A stretch of DNA of 64,000 nucleotides from Diprion similis (taxonomy: Eukaryota > Arthropoda > Insecta > Hymenoptera > Diprionidae): assembly GCF_021155765.1 (NCBI RefSeq), contig NC_060107.1, forward strand, positions 13,440,501 through 13,504,500. The letters run 5' to 3'. Shown here piece after piece: positions 63,488 through 64,000 of this stretch; position 1 is the first letter of the stretch, and every line of letters starts with the position of its first letter. Position numbers and translations under genes: made by a program. Below the pieces are notes generated by a model, which worked only from the letters and a program-made list of their open reading frames with translations, did not search any database and was not told where the DNA came from.

Positions 63488-63861
63488 TGATCATGAAAAA
63501 TTCTTCATCGGCTGTTGCAAGGTTAGTAGAAATAATTTGGTGCATTTTTATTCCGTAAGAAAAGTGAAGTTTCATTTGTTTTTGGTTCCAAGGAACGATC
63601 ATCTTCAAGAGACGAACCGATATACACTGAGTACGAAGAAATAGGCGTTTCAACTTTCATGTGTGAAATAGCAATAATTCACATAACAGAGAAATAGTTT
63701 CAAGCTCAGAAAAGTTGAAGCCTTGGATGTGATCACGAAAATTCTCAAGCATATTAAGCATGCTATGACTACTTATTGTCAGTGTTTGGGTATGGAAGAA
63801 TTTTTTAATTGTCTTATTCTAAATGTATTCTTGATTGAAGCTCGAGAAGTTTTTTTTAACT

Positions 63862-64000
63862 AATTCACAATTAGCTGAATATCGACAGTGTTTATCGATG
63901 AAAGCACAAGTAACTAAACATCAGTAGCAACATCGTTGGCAATTTACGACCATTACTACTTTGTGCAATCTCAACTTCCACGTGAAAATTCCAATCACGG
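63862..64000 (+). repeat. Direct repeat, right copy (runs to the window edge)
   Basis: This matches 58458-58599 in the same orientation about 5.4 kb downstream and may continue past the window. The intervening region holds the retrotransposon fragment and the coding-like island, so the repeats could mark a segmental duplication or a larger composite element. Confidence 0.7.

Noticed and set aside
1..64000. tRNA, rRNA, CRISPR arrays and bacterial-type operons
   Set aside because: None was seen by eye. The interrupted genes and poly(A) signals show nuclear animal DNA; tRNA genes would need a dedicated covariance search to exclude fully.

Overview
This window is eukaryotic nuclear DNA. It has AT-rich introns and intergenic DNA, GT-AG introns from about 80 bp to over 7 kb, AATAAA-type poly(A) signals, a TATA plus TCAGT initiator of arthropod style, and insect-like orthologues. 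It is most likely an insect; Hymenoptera is a guess from overall character and cannot be proved from the sequence. All supported genes lie on the + strand.

Layout. (1) About 1-8480: the 3' two-thirds or so of a large disordered nuclear protein with an LXXLL motif, probably the nuclear receptor coactivator NCOA6; its 5' end lies outside the window. (2) 8481-14246: a gene-free stretch with probable 3'UTR, then a cluster of small DNA-transposon-like elements. (3) 14247-21782: SFSWAP (suppressor of white-apricot), eight coding exons. Introns 1 and 2 have weak donors, which fits the known autoregulation of this gene in Drosophila. (4) 22818-27569: a complete myo-inositol oxygenase gene with a TATA/initiator promoter, six coding exons and all six iron ligands. 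(5) 27570-30513: a repeat nest containing a 591-bp element flanked by TTAA and a second copy of the palindromic repeat seen near 13.6 kb. (6) 30514-32716: a two-to-three-exon lysine/glutamate-rich nuclear-type protein that I do not recognise. (7) 34498-34865: a foldback element. (8) 36017-55011: the eIF4E transporter 4E-T (EIF4ENIF1), 16 coding exons and 1243 codons. It carries the eIF4E-binding motif, a DDX6-binding Cup-homology segment, polyglutamine tracts and the conserved C-terminal segment. (9) 55012-64000: gene-poor, with a decayed non-LTR reverse-transcriptase fragment, direct and tandem repeats, and a coding-like but broken island at 62.55-63.24 kb.

The splice models were checked by phase arithmetic: the exon sums for NCOA6-like (from base 2), SFSWAP, MIOX and 4E-T are all divisible by three and give uninterrupted frames. 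SFSWAP (splicing control) and 4E-T (mRNA repression and decay in P-bodies) are both RNA regulators, the NCOA6-like protein is a transcription cofactor, and MIOX is metabolic. Nothing suggests they form one pathway.

The most interesting observations are a probable alternative terminal exon of 4E-T made by intronic polyadenylation (49132-50193), a probable GC-AG intron with a tandem CAGCAG acceptor in 4E-T, a candidate alternative first exon inside its 7-kb intron, the weak first two donors of SFSWAP, and several structured, apparently non-autonomous transposable elements. I found no operon-like, CRISPR-like or other wholly new system.
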